The position numbers and the translations under genes were made by a program. A stretch of DNA of 35,382 bases from Bacteroidales bacterium (GTDB lineage Bacteria; Bacteroidota; Bacteroidia; Bacteroidales; Bacteroidaceae), in contig JAQXRG010000185.1 of assembly GCA_029218405.1 (NCBI GenBank), positions 1 to 35,382 on the forward strand. Reading direction: 5' to 3'. Of the stretch, positions 7,473-15,408 are shown in pieces (position 1 is the first letter of the stretch; each line of letters starts with the position of its first letter). The notes beneath the pieces are model-generated. The model saw nothing but the letters and a program-made list of their open reading frames with translations, was not told where the DNA came from and searched no databases.

Positions 7473-7513
7473 AGATTGTCCATTTCACTATCAAGATTAT
7501 CCACGTGGACAAT
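7473..7513. promoter_or_regulatory. Three DnaA-box-like repeats upstream of holB
   Basis: ATTGTCCA (7475-7482) and ATTATCCA (7496-7503) repeat directly with 21-bp spacing, and TGGACAAT (7506-7513) is the inverted copy. The last two form the near-palindrome TTATCCACGTGGACAA. The units resemble the DnaA box TTATCCACA. The cluster lies about 90 nt upstream of the holB -7 box. Binding is inferred from motif similarity only. Confidence 0.4.
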
Positions 7514-7594
7514 TTTCGGGGTACTTTTTCTATGATTCCGGTCTTCCCCACGAAATAAACCGCCAGCAATGCCGCGCGTTTCCATTATTTTTCC

Positions 7595-7602
7595 TACTTT
7601 TG
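7595..7602 (+). promoter_or_regulatory. Putative -7 box for holB operon
   Basis: TACTTTTG matches TAnnTTTG and lies 37 nt upstream of the holB ATG. There is no clear -33 TTTG at 19-21 nt; GTTT at about 7578 is the nearest. Confidence 0.55.
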
Positions 7603-7639
7603 CAGGAAGTGTGAAACCATCCAAAAAGTACAGCGCAAG

Positions 7640-8776
7640 ATGACCGCCTTCTTCAACGATGTAGTGGGCCAGCCCCATGCCCGACGGCAGCTGCTGGCCA
7701 TGGCTGCCTCCGGACGTATGCCCCACGCCCTGCTCCTGAGCGGGCCCAAGGGAAACGGAAAGATGCCGCTCGCCCTCGCTTTGGCCCGCTACCTGTGCTG
7801 CGCCAACCCGCAACCGGAGGACGCCTGCGGGGACTGCCCGTCGTGCAGGGCCTTCAACCGCTTCATGCACCCCGACATCCATTTCGCCTTCCCGGTGGTG
7901 AAGCTGAAGCCGGGACGCGACGTGGTGTGCGATGACTTCATCGACAGCTGGCGGCAGATGCTGCTGAAGACGGGCGGCTACATCGACCTGCCTACCTGGC
8001 TCGATACGCTAAACGCGCAAAACAAGCAGGCACAGATTTTCACGAAGGAAACGGACGAGATCCAACGCAAGCTGGCCTACAAGCCCCACATGGGCGACCG
8101 GCAGGTCATGCTGGTCTGGCTGCCCGAGAAGATGAACGCCGAAGCCGCCAACAAGCTGCTGAAGCTGTTGGAGGAACCGCCTTCGGGAACCGTTTTCCTG
8201 TTGGTCAGCGAAGAGCCGGAAGCGGTGCTGGGCACCATCCGCAGCCGTACACAGACGGTCATCGTGCCGCCTCTCACGGCCGACGACATCGCGGACACCC
8301 TCCAACGGCGTTACCAGCTGCCACCGGGTGACGCCCGCCAATTGGCGGTACGCGCCCACGGCGACTTGCTGCTGGCCCTGCAGGAACTGAAGCGAGGCGA
8401 CGAGAACGCCCTGTTCTTCGACCTTTTCACCCGAATGATGCGACTCTCCTACGCCCGCCGGCTGAAGGAGATGAAGGAATGGTCGGAAGAGGTGGCGACA
8501 CTGGGACGCGAAAAGCAGAAGAGTTTTCTGGAATACTGCCAGCGGATGACACGCGAAAGCTTCATCCGCAACTTCCAGCAGCCGGCCCTCAACGCCATGA
8601 ACACCCAGGAGGCACAGTTCACCGACCGCTTCGCGCCGTTCGTGAATACGTGGAACGTGACGGAAATCGCCCGCGAACTGGAACTGGCGCAACAGCACAT
8701 CGAGCAGAACGTGAACCCCAAGATGGTGTTCTTCGACCTCGCGCTGAAGATGATAGTGTTATTAATCAGGAGATAA
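7640..8776 (+). CDS. holB: DNA polymerase III delta' subunit
   Basis: The 378-residue protein is the clamp-loader delta' subunit, which works with delta and tau/gamma to load the sliding clamp. The N-terminus NDVVGQPHARRQLL and the P-loop-like GPKGNGKM are typical of AAA+ clamp-loader subunits. The P-loop ends in GKM instead of GK[ST], consistent with the weak or absent ATPase activity known for delta'. A zinc-binding cysteine cluster (CC-x8-C-x2-C-x2-C) follows at about residues 53-68. EPPSGTVFLLVSEEPEAVLGTIRSR matches the sensor region. It is the first gene of a plus operon, with ricT starting 8 nt after its stop. Confidence 0.92.
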   Translation: MTAFFNDVVGQPHARRQLLAMAASGRMPHALLLSGPKGNGKMPLALALARYLCCANPQPEDACGDCPSCRAFNRFMHPDIHFAFPVVKLKPGRDVVCDDFIDSWRQMLLKTGGYIDLPTWLDTLNAQNKQAQIFTKETDEIQRKLAYKPHMGDRQVMLVWLPEKMNAEAANKLLKLLEEPPSGTVFLLVSEEPEAVLGTIRSRTQTVIVPPLTADDIADTLQRRYQLPPGDARQLAVRAHGDLLLALQELKRGDENALFFDLFTRMMRLSYARRLKEMKEWSEEVATLGREKQKSFLEYCQRMTRESFIRNFQQPALNAMNTQEAQFTDRFAPFVNTWNVTEIARELELAQQHIEQNVNPKMVFFDLALKMIVLLIRR

Positions 8777-8784
8777 ATACATAT

Positions 8785-10206
8785 ATGAGCAACTACCTAC
8801 TGAAGAACGGCAGCGGCAGACTGTGCTGCAGAGGCTGCGGCCGTCAAGACAACAAACTGAATACGTACGACTGGCTCGCCGATGTCCCCGGAAACGCCAA
8901 CGAGGAGGATATGGTCGAGGTACAGTTCAAGAATACGCGCAAAGGCTATTACAAGAACAGCAACCACCTACCCTTGGAGAAAGGGGACATCGTGGCCGTA
9001 GAAGCCAGTCCCGGACATGACATCGGTACGGTGACGCTGACCGGACGGTTAGTGCCCTTGCAGATGCGCAAGGCCAACCTCAAACCCGATGCCGAGATAC
9101 GGCGCGTGTACCGGAAGGTGAAACAGGTGGACATGGACAAGTACCACGAGGCCAAGGCGCGCGAGCACGACACTATGATTCGCTCCCGCCAGATAGCGGC
9201 CAACCTGGGCCTGCAGATGAAAATCGGTGACGTGGAATACCAAGGCGACGGCAACAAGGCCATCTTCTATTACATCGCCGACGAACGGGTGGACTTCCGG
9301 CAGCTCATCAAGGTGCTGGCGGAGACATTCCGCGTGCGCATCGAGATGAAACAGATCGGTGCCCGGCAGGAAGCGGGGCGCATCGGCGGTATCGGCCCCT
9401 GCGGACGAGAGCTGTGCTGCGCCACCTGGATGACCAACTTTGTGTCCGTCTCCACCAGCGCCGCCCGCTTCCAGGACATCTCGCTCAATCCGCAGAAACT
9501 GGCGGGACAGTGCGCCAAGCTGAAGTGCTGCCTCAACTACGAGGTGGACGCTTACGTGGAATGCCAAAAACGGCTGCCCAGCAAGGAAATCACGCTGGAG
9601 ACGCTCGATAATACTTTCTTCTATTTCAAGGCCGACATCCTCAAGGGCACCATCACCTACTCCACCGACAAGAACTTCCTCTCGAACGAGACGACCATCA
9701 CGGCCCGAAGGGCGTTCGAGATCATCAACATGAACCGACGCGGCGAAAAACCGGAACGGCTGCAGGAGGACGGCACGCGCCCGCACGAGGAACGGCCCCT
9801 GGACTTGGTGGAACAGGAAAGCCTGACCCGCTTCGACAAGAGCCGCAACCGCAACAAGAAAAAGAAGAAAGCCGCCGCCGTCAAGCCGGACGTCCCCAAC
9901 AAGGAAGCCGGGGAAAAGAAACGGAACGGACACGGCAAGGGACAGCAGCCGCAAAACGCCAACAAGGGCGGACAACCGGCGCAGAACGCCAACGGCAAAG
10001 GGGGACAGAAGCCTCCACGACGCAAGGAAGGCGACCGACGGCCGGCCAACAACAAGCCGATGCCTGAGAAAAAGCCGACCGAGGACAAACCGGTAGAGAA
10101 CAGACCCGCACCGGAAAAGAAACCTATGCCGGAAAGCAAACCTGTACCGGAAAAGAAGCCCGCGCCGGAGAAGAAACCGGCCGAAAAACAGGAAGGAAAC
10201 GCATGA
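8785..10206 (+). CDS. ricT: PSP1-domain protein, RicT/YaaT-like
   Basis: I start it at the ATG at 8785, eight bases after the holB stop. The open frame extends further back but only through holB. The 473-residue protein has a short N-terminal cysteine motif (CCRGCG), then the PSP1/RicT core with RSRQIAANLGLQMK and the Cys-rich GPCGRELCCATW and QCAKLKCCLNYE signatures. In Firmicutes RicT works in the Y-complex with iron-sulfur clusters to affect RNase Y and mRNA processing. The cysteines argue for a similar cluster, but the partner in Bacteroidetes is not defined. The last 120 or so residues are a lysine/proline-rich tail with repeated PEKKP units, likely disordered and possibly nucleic-acid binding. 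The gldH start overlaps its stop (ATGA). Confidence 0.88.
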   Translation: MSNYLLKNGSGRLCCRGCGRQDNKLNTYDWLADVPGNANEEDMVEVQFKNTRKGYYKNSNHLPLEKGDIVAVEASPGHDIGTVTLTGRLVPLQMRKANLKPDAEIRRVYRKVKQVDMDKYHEAKAREHDTMIRSRQIAANLGLQMKIGDVEYQGDGNKAIFYYIADERVDFRQLIKVLAETFRVRIEMKQIGARQEAGRIGGIGPCGRELCCATWMTNFVSVSTSAARFQDISLNPQKLAGQCAKLKCCLNYEVDAYVECQKRLPSKEITLETLDNTFFYFKADILKGTITYSTDKNFLSNETTITARRAFEIINMNRRGEKPERLQEDGTRPHEERPLDLVEQESLTRFDKSRNRNKKKKKAAAVKPDVPNKEAGEKKRNGHGKGQQPQNANKGGQPAQNANGKGGQKPPRRKEGDRRPANNKPMPEKKPTEDKPVENRPAPEKKPMPESKPVPEKKPAPEKKPAEKQEGNA

Positions 10207-10706
10207 ACAGACGGACTGCTTTCGGATGTGGGATGCTCCTGCTCTGCGCTGCCTGCCAAACGGACACCCTCTTCCACCAGTATCTGCCGACCGGTGTCCG
10301 GGGATGGGCACAGGAAGACACGCTGGAGTTCCGGCTGCCGTCCCTGACGGACAGCATCTCCTACCGGTTGGAAGTTGGTGTCAAGCATACGGAGGACTAT
10401 CCCTACCAGAACATCTGGATAGGTGTCCTCCGTCCGCAAGGACATACAGACACCCTCCAGCTTCGGCTCGCCGACACGTCCGGGCGCTGGAGGGGCACTG
10501 GCATGTCGGGCAGCAGCTTCCAATGTGTTTCCGAGAGCGTGCCCTTCGCTCCAGCACCGGGAGACACGCTGCTGCGCGTCGTGCAGCTGATGCGCGACCG
10601 GCTGTTGCCCGGAATCACCAACATCGGCCTGCGTCTGTCAGCCTTCCCGTCCCGCGTCAATCCGCAGGAAGACAAACAACAGGATGGTGAAACCCCACAG
10701 CGATGA
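10203..10706 (+). CDS. gldH: GldH-family lipoprotein
   Basis: The 167-residue protein has a lipoprotein signal (MNRRTAFGCGMLLLCAAC, lipobox LCAA-C) and matches the GldH family, which is required for gliding in Flavobacterium but is conserved in non-gliding Bacteroidales, where its role is unclear. The hydrophilic body includes TLEFRLPSLTDSISYRLEVGV and ends in a conserved VVQLMRDRLLPGITNIGLRL stretch. It overlaps ricT by 4 nt (ATGA), so translation is probably coupled. The last 69 nt overlap the convergent rodA gene, making the C-terminal SAFPSRVNPQEDKQ tail the antisense of the rodA 3' end. Confidence 0.85.
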   Translation: MNRRTAFGCGMLLLCAACQTDTLFHQYLPTGVRGWAQEDTLEFRLPSLTDSISYRLEVGVKHTEDYPYQNIWIGVLRPQGHTDTLQLRLADTSGRWRGTGMSGSSFQCVSESVPFAPAPGDTLLRVVQLMRDRLLPGITNIGLRLSAFPSRVNPQEDKQQDGETPQR

Positions 10707-12092
10707 GCCGCCATAGCTGAAGAAGGGCAGCGGGATGCCGATGACCGGCGTGATGCCCAGTACCATCCCTACGTTGACAAACAAATGGAAGAAGAAGATA
10801 CTGAGCACCGAATACCCATAGACCCGCCCGAAACGGGTCGTCTGCCGCTCCGCCAGCCAGACTAACCGTAGAATCAGGACGGCGAACAGGAGCAGGACCG
10901 CACTCGCTCCTACAAATCCTTGCTCCTCCCCCACCGTACAGAAGATGAAGTCGGTGTCCTGCTCGGGCACATACTTCAGCTTCGTCTGGGTGCCGTTCAG
11001 GAATCCCTTGCCCCAAAAGCCGCCCGACCCAATGGCAATCTTGCTTTGGTTCACGTTGTAACCCGCCCCCGTCGGGTCATCCTCCATACCCAGCAACACC
11101 TTGATACGTATCTGCTGGTGAGGTTCCAGCACTTCATTGAACACATAGTCCGCCGATTGGAAAAAGCCCACGGAGCCCACGGCGAACAGCAGGATGTACA
11201 AGTAATTGACCAACCGCTCCCGCAAGAACAGGTAGAGCAGATAGACGACCATCGCCCCGCATACCAGGGCCTGCACCACGGTCACGTCGAACGGGATGAC
11301 ATACAACGAGAACAGCAGCGAGAGCAGCATCAGTCCGCCACCCACCGAGAGCAGGTGCCTCACCGCCTTCTGGTTGTCGCAATAGGTCCCCAGCAGCAAC
11401 GTGGAGAACAGCAGGATAAGGGCCAATACCGAGAACTCGCCCCAAGAGGTGCAGCCGTCGGCCATCAGGTCGGCGCTGAAACGGATGCCTACAATGAAGT
11501 AGATGACCATGCAGATGCCGGCAAACAACACCGAACCGGTCATTCCCTCCCGGTAGAGCACCAAGAAAAAAGACAGATAGACGAGTGCAGACCCCGTCTC
11601 CTTCTGGCAGACAATGAGCACCATCGGCAACAGAAACAGCAGCAGACACGCCAGCATGTGCCGGTAGCGCGAAAGGGTAAAGGTATATTCGCCCATGAAC
11701 TTGGCCAACGCCAGCGCGGTGGCGAACTTGGCGAACTCCGCAGGCTGTAGGCTGACGGGGCCCAGCACAATCCACGAACGGGAGCCCTTGATTTCATGAG
11801 GATTGAAGATGGTACCGAACAGCAACAGCAACAGGATGCCATACAGCAGGTACGCATACGTATCGTAGAGGCGGTCCTCCAGCATCAGCAGGACAAAGCC
11901 TAGTCCGGCGGAACAGCCGATCCACGCTAACTGACGACCCGCACGGGTGCCGAAGTCCAGGAAATCGGGGTCCCCATAGTCGTAACTGGCCCCACAGATG
12001 CTGAACCAGCCGCACGTCACCAGCACGACATACAGTGCGATGGTCCACCAGTCCACGTTCTTCCATACCGTACTATCTTTCGTGTATGCCAT
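10638..12092 (-). CDS. rodA: Rod shape-determining SEDS glycosyltransferase
   Basis: RodA polymerises lipid II glycan strands during cell elongation together with its cognate class B PBP. The protein is a multi-pass SEDS membrane protein with typical segments, including FNPHEIKGSRSWI, PAEFAKFATALALAKFMG, DFIFCTVGEEQGFVG and the C-terminal PVIGIPLPFFSYGGSS. I use the ATG at 12092 (484 residues); a TTG at 12098 is less likely. The start overlaps the mrdA stop by 20 nt, so the pair is translationally coupled, which fits the RodA-PBP2 complex. It is the last gene of the shape operon, and its 3' end overlaps gldH tail to tail. Confidence 0.93.
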   Translation of the reverse strand: MAYTKDSTVWKNVDWWTIALYVVLVTCGWFSICGASYDYGDPDFLDFGTRAGRQLAWIGCSAGLGFVLLMLEDRLYDTYAYLLYGILLLLLFGTIFNPHEIKGSRSWIVLGPVSLQPAEFAKFATALALAKFMGEYTFTLSRYRHMLACLLLFLLPMVLIVCQKETGSALVYLSFFLVLYREGMTGSVLFAGICMVIYFIVGIRFSADLMADGCTSWGEFSVLALILLFSTLLLGTYCDNQKAVRHLLSVGGGLMLLSLLFSLYVIPFDVTVVQALVCGAMVVYLLYLFLRERLVNYLYILLFAVGSVGFFQSADYVFNEVLEPHQQIRIKVLLGMEDDPTGAGYNVNQSKIAIGSGGFWGKGFLNGTQTKLKYVPEQDTDFIFCTVGEEQGFVGASAVLLLFAVLILRLVWLAERQTTRFGRVYGYSVLSIFFFHLFVNVGMVLGITPVIGIPLPFFSYGGSSLWGFTILLFVFLRIDAGREG

Positions 12093-13923
12093 AGTCAATC
12101 CTCCTGTTTTGAATGTCAGTTGCCAGCACCTCGTCTTCGGGCGAAAGCTTGCCCTTGAGGTACTGCTCCATAATCAGCTTGCCGATGGGCACCCCGTAGG
12201 TGGCCCCCCAGCCGCCGTTCTCCACATAGACCGCCACGGCAATCTTCGGGTCATTCATCGGCGCGAAGCCCATGAAGGCCGAATGGTCCTTGCCGCGGTT
12301 CTGTGCCGTACCCGTCTTGCCACACACCTCGATGTCCGGCAGGTTGGCGCCCCGGCATGTGCCGCCCAGCACCGCCGCCCGCATCCCCTGCACCACCGTC
12401 TCGTAGTACTGGCGGTCCACCTTCGTGTAGCGCCGCTCACGGTACAGCGTGTCGAGCGGACAGTCTTCTATCTCCTTGACCACATGGGGAGTGATGAAAT
12501 ACCCCCGGTTAGCGATGGTCGCGCCGAGGTTGGCAATCTGCAGCGGCGTGGCGGTCACCTCTCCCTGTCCGATGGCGATACTGATGATGGTCAGTCCGTT
12601 CCACGAGCCCCGGTAGGCCTTGTCGTAGAAGGAAGCGTTCGGAATCATGCCCCGTTTCTCGCCCGGCAGGTCAATCCCCAACGGATAGCCGAAGCCCATG
12701 GATACCATATAGTCCCGCCACGTGTTCATGGCGTTCTGCACACTGCCGTATTTCGAGCGTGCCCCAATCATGTAATACAAGCCCCAGCAGAAATAGCCGT
12801 TGCACGAGGTGGCGATGGCCGGCACCAATGGGAGCGGCGATGGATGCCCGTGACAGCCCACACGCAACCCCTTGTAGATGAATCCGCCGAAGCAGGGATA
12901 GGTGGTGCCCGGGTTGATGATGCCTTCCTGCAGGAAGGTCAGTCCCTGGGTGGTCTTAAAGGTGGAACCGGGCGGATAGGCACCCATGATGGCCCGGTTC
13001 AACAGCGGCTTCCAAGGATCAGCGGCCAGCCGCAAATGGCTCTTGCCTCGGCTGCGCCCCACCATGATGCGGGGGTCGTACGTAGGCGAGGAGACCATGC
13101 AGAGCACTTCGCCCGTGGACGGCTCGATGGCCACGATACTGCCGATTTTCCCTTCCAGCAGCCGTTCCCCCAACCGCTGGGTCTCGATGTCAAGGCTCAG
13201 CGTCAGGTTCTTGCCCGGCACCGCGTCCTTGTCCAGTTTCCCGTCCATGTAATGTCCCTGTATGCGTCCGTGTGCGTCGCGGAGCAGGATTTCCACCCCT
13301 TTCTCGCCCCGCAGGTATTCCTCGTACGAACGTTCCACACCCAGGTTCCCGATAAAGTCGCCCTGCTGGTAATAATCGTCTTTCTCGATGTCCCCTTTCG
13401 ACACCTCTCCGATGTCGCCCAAGATGTGCGCCCCCGCCTCGTAATTGTACTGCCGGATGGTGCGCCGCTGGATGTAAAACCCTGGAAACTTGAACAGCTT
13501 CTCCTGGAACGACCCACACTCTTCGGCGGAAAGCTGGGTCAGCAGCACCTGGTTGGTATAGGGCGAATATCCGGGGTTGAGCCGGCGGTCGCGCATGTCC
13601 CGGAAACGCCGGCGCAGGTAATCTATCGGCAGGTTCAAGGTACGGGCCAGGTCCAGCGTGTCCAGGGTTCCCACCTCCTTCATCACCACCGTAATGTCAT
13701 AGGCCGGCTGGTTATAGACCAACAGCTTGCCCGTCCGGTCGTACATCACGCCCCGGCTGGGATACTGCACCTTGCGCAGGAAAGCGTTACTGTCCGCATT
13801 CTTCTTGTAGTCATCGTTCAGAATCTGCAACGCGAACAGCCGCAGGATATACAGTGCCACCACCAGCAGCACCGCTGCGGCGATGACGTAACGACGCTTC
13901 GACAACTGATAATCCCGTTCCAC
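12073..13923 (-). CDS. mrdA: Penicillin-binding protein 2
   Basis: The 616-residue class B transpeptidase cross-links peptidoglycan made by RodA during elongation. One N-terminal membrane segment (IAAAVLLVVALYILRLFALQIL) is followed by the dimerisation domain (YPSRGVMYDRTG) and the transpeptidase domain. Catalytic motifs are intact: S320-T-F-K323, an SxN motif in ATSCNGYF, and K536-T-G-T. The start codon is GTG and overlaps the mreD stop by one base (TAGTG). The next gene, rodA, overlaps its 3' end. Confidence 0.95.
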   Translation of the reverse strand: MERDYQLSKRRYVIAAAVLLVVALYILRLFALQILNDDYKKNADSNAFLRKVQYPSRGVMYDRTGKLLVYNQPAYDITVVMKEVGTLDTLDLARTLNLPIDYLRRRFRDMRDRRLNPGYSPYTNQVLLTQLSAEECGSFQEKLFKFPGFYIQRRTIRQYNYEAGAHILGDIGEVSKGDIEKDDYYQQGDFIGNLGVERSYEEYLRGEKGVEILLRDAHGRIQGHYMDGKLDKDAVPGKNLTLSLDIETQRLGERLLEGKIGSIVAIEPSTGEVLCMVSSPTYDPRIMVGRSRGKSHLRLAADPWKPLLNRAIMGAYPPGSTFKTTQGLTFLQEGIINPGTTYPCFGGFIYKGLRVGCHGHPSPLPLVPAIATSCNGYFCWGLYYMIGARSKYGSVQNAMNTWRDYMVSMGFGYPLGIDLPGEKRGMIPNASFYDKAYRGSWNGLTIISIAIGQGEVTATPLQIANLGATIANRGYFITPHVVKEIEDCPLDTLYRERRYTKVDRQYYETVVQGMRAAVLGGTCRGANLPDIEVCGKTGTAQNRGKDHSAFMGFAPMNDPKIAVAVYVENGGWGATYGVPIGKLIMEQYLKGKLSPEDEVLATDIQNRRIDYGIHER

Positions 13924-14420
13924 TACCGTTTCCTCCTCATCATTTCAACACCCGCGACACACACCAACGTAGCGGCCGTATCGGTCAGCACCTTCCACAG
14001 CAATGGCATCCACCGCGCGAACGAGAAAGCGTCCAGCAACTGCAAGAACAAGATGTGCAGAAAAACCCCTGCCACCACATACCGCGCGAAGGGCGAGAAG
14101 CCCATCGTACGCACCGAGGGCGTGAAGTCATCGGCCACATCACGCATCGTCTGCGAGCGCAACAAGGGATTGCGCACCAGTGCCAGGAAGGTGGCGGCCG
14201 AAGCGTTCAGTCCCGGTGTGTTGCCGAAAATGTCAATGAGCAGTCCCAGCAGGAAGCCCCACAGCAACATCTTGGCCCGTGAGGTGTCGGCATCCAGGAT
14301 CAGCAGGAAATAAGTATAAAGGAAAGGCGTGGCATACTCGCCCACATGGATGTGGTTCAGCACCAGCACCTGGACGAGCAACAGTCCCACGAACCATCCT
14401 AAACGGTAGATTGCTTGCAT
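13923..14420 (-). CDS. mreD: Rod shape-determining protein MreD
   Basis: A small hydrophobic protein with about five predicted membrane segments, matching MreD by position and by the conserved GFLLGLLIDIFGNTPGLNASAATFLA region. It links MreC and the membrane elongation machinery. I chose the ATG at 14420 (MQAIYRLGWFV, 165 residues), which places the first membrane helix at the N-terminus. An in-frame GTG at 14474 would add 18 polar residues and overlap mreC, and is less likely. The stop overlaps the GTG start of mrdA. Confidence 0.88.
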   Translation of the reverse strand: MQAIYRLGWFVGLLLVQVLVLNHIHVGEYATPFLYTYFLLILDADTSRAKMLLWGFLLGLLIDIFGNTPGLNASAATFLALVRNPLLRSQTMRDVADDFTPSVRTMGFSPFARYVVAGVFLHILFLQLLDAFSFARWMPLLWKVLTDTAATLVCVAGVEMMRRKR

Positions 14421-14448
14421 GTTTGTGAACAGTTGAATGATGTCACTA

Positions 14449-15303
14449 CTAGTTCTTCTTTTGCGGAAGCGCACTGTCTTCCAGTTCCGTACGTTCTTCC
14501 AACCCTGCGGAAGAGATGACCCTTACGTCACTCAGGCGGGCGAAGTCGGTGAACAGCCTCACCTTCAGCTTATACGACAGTCCGTCGTGGCTGTCGGCCA
14601 TGTCATCCACCACCCCGATGGGAATCCCCTCCGGGAAGACAGCACTATGACCGCTGGTGATGACCGTGTCGCCCAGCTCGAACTCCGAATGACGGGGCAT
14701 GTCCTTCACGTAGGCGTACCGCGACGAGCCTCCGTCCCAGTACAAGGAACCGAAATAGTCGGTCCGCTTGATCTTGCAGCTGATGCTGCTCTTCGAGTTC
14801 AGCACCGACAGCACCACCGAATAGTGGGCCGAAGTCTTATAGACAATGCCCACCACCCCATTGCCGCACACCACGCCCATCTCCGGCCGGATACTGTCCG
14901 CCGTCCCTCGGTCCAGGGTGATGTAGTTGTCCGTCCGGACGATGCTGTTGTTGATGACCCTCGCGTCATAGATTCGGTAGTTTCCCGGAGCATTTGTCCG
15001 TAACCGACTCTCCGCCAGGGTGTCCGCCTTATAGTGCGCCAACTCCTTGCTCAAGCGTTCCACCTCGATTTCCAACGCCACGTTGCGCCGCACCAGGTCG
15101 CTGTTCAGGCTCCGCAGCCCGAAATACTCGCTCACGCTGGAAGTCCATCCGTACACGATGCCCGACACATAGTTGGCCGACGTGAAGAACACGCTTCCCT
15201 GATAGCTGTTGAAACGGAACAGCAGGAGGAAGCTGGCAGCCTGCAGCAGGAAGAACAGCAGCCAATAGTTGTATTTCAGCAGAAAGTTGATAAGATTGCG
15301 CAT
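14449..15303 (-). CDS. mreC: Rod shape-determining protein MreC
   Basis: The 284-residue protein has a short cytoplasmic N-terminus, one membrane segment (YWLLFFLLQAASFLLLF), a coiled-coil stretch (RRNVALEIEVERLSKELAHYK) and a beta-domain with the MreC motif RGTADSIRPEMGVVCGNGVVG. MreC binds PBP2 in the periplasm and activates it. It is separated from mreB by 105 nt that contain two hairpins, unlike the tight junctions further down the operon. Confidence 0.94.
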   Translation of the reverse strand: MRNLINFLLKYNYWLLFFLLQAASFLLLFRFNSYQGSVFFTSANYVSGIVYGWTSSVSEYFGLRSLNSDLVRRNVALEIEVERLSKELAHYKADTLAESRLRTNAPGNYRIYDARVINNSIVRTDNYITLDRGTADSIRPEMGVVCGNGVVGIVYKTSAHYSVVLSVLNSKSSISCKIKRTDYFGSLYWDGGSSRYAYVKDMPRHSEFELGDTVITSGHSAVFPEGIPIGVVDDMADSHDGLSYKLKVRLFTDFARLSDVRVISSAGLEERTELEDSALPQKKN

Positions 15304-15316
15304 AGTTCTCCTCTTT

Positions 15317-15387
15317 ACAAATCAGAAACTACAAATCAGGACCTGCCTTTCGCACAAGCCCTGATTTGTCACCTGTCATGGACAGGT
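15317..15387 (-). other. Two hairpins in the mreB-mreC spacer
   Basis: In the mreB-mreC spacer, ACAAATCAGG at 15331-15340 pairs perfectly with CCTGATTTGT at 15360-15369 (10 bp, 19-nt loop). A further direct copy, ACAAATCAG at 15317-15325, could pair with the same partner, giving two mutually exclusive folds. ACCTGTC/GACAGGT at 15371-15377/15381-15387 is a perfect 7-bp stem with a 3-nt loop. No T-run follows, so a simple intrinsic terminator is unlikely; an mRNA stability or attenuation element is possible. Confidence 0.6.
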
Positions 15388-15408
15388 TCTACAATTGCGA
15401 CACTTCCG

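Noticed and set aside
7427-7882. N-terminal part of the minus-strand frame that includes the SusD relic
   Set aside because: It runs antisense into holB and through the holB promoter; only 7070-7426 resembles SusD.
11998-14313. 771-codon plus-strand open frame
   Set aside because: Antisense to mrdA and mreD, both firmly identified.
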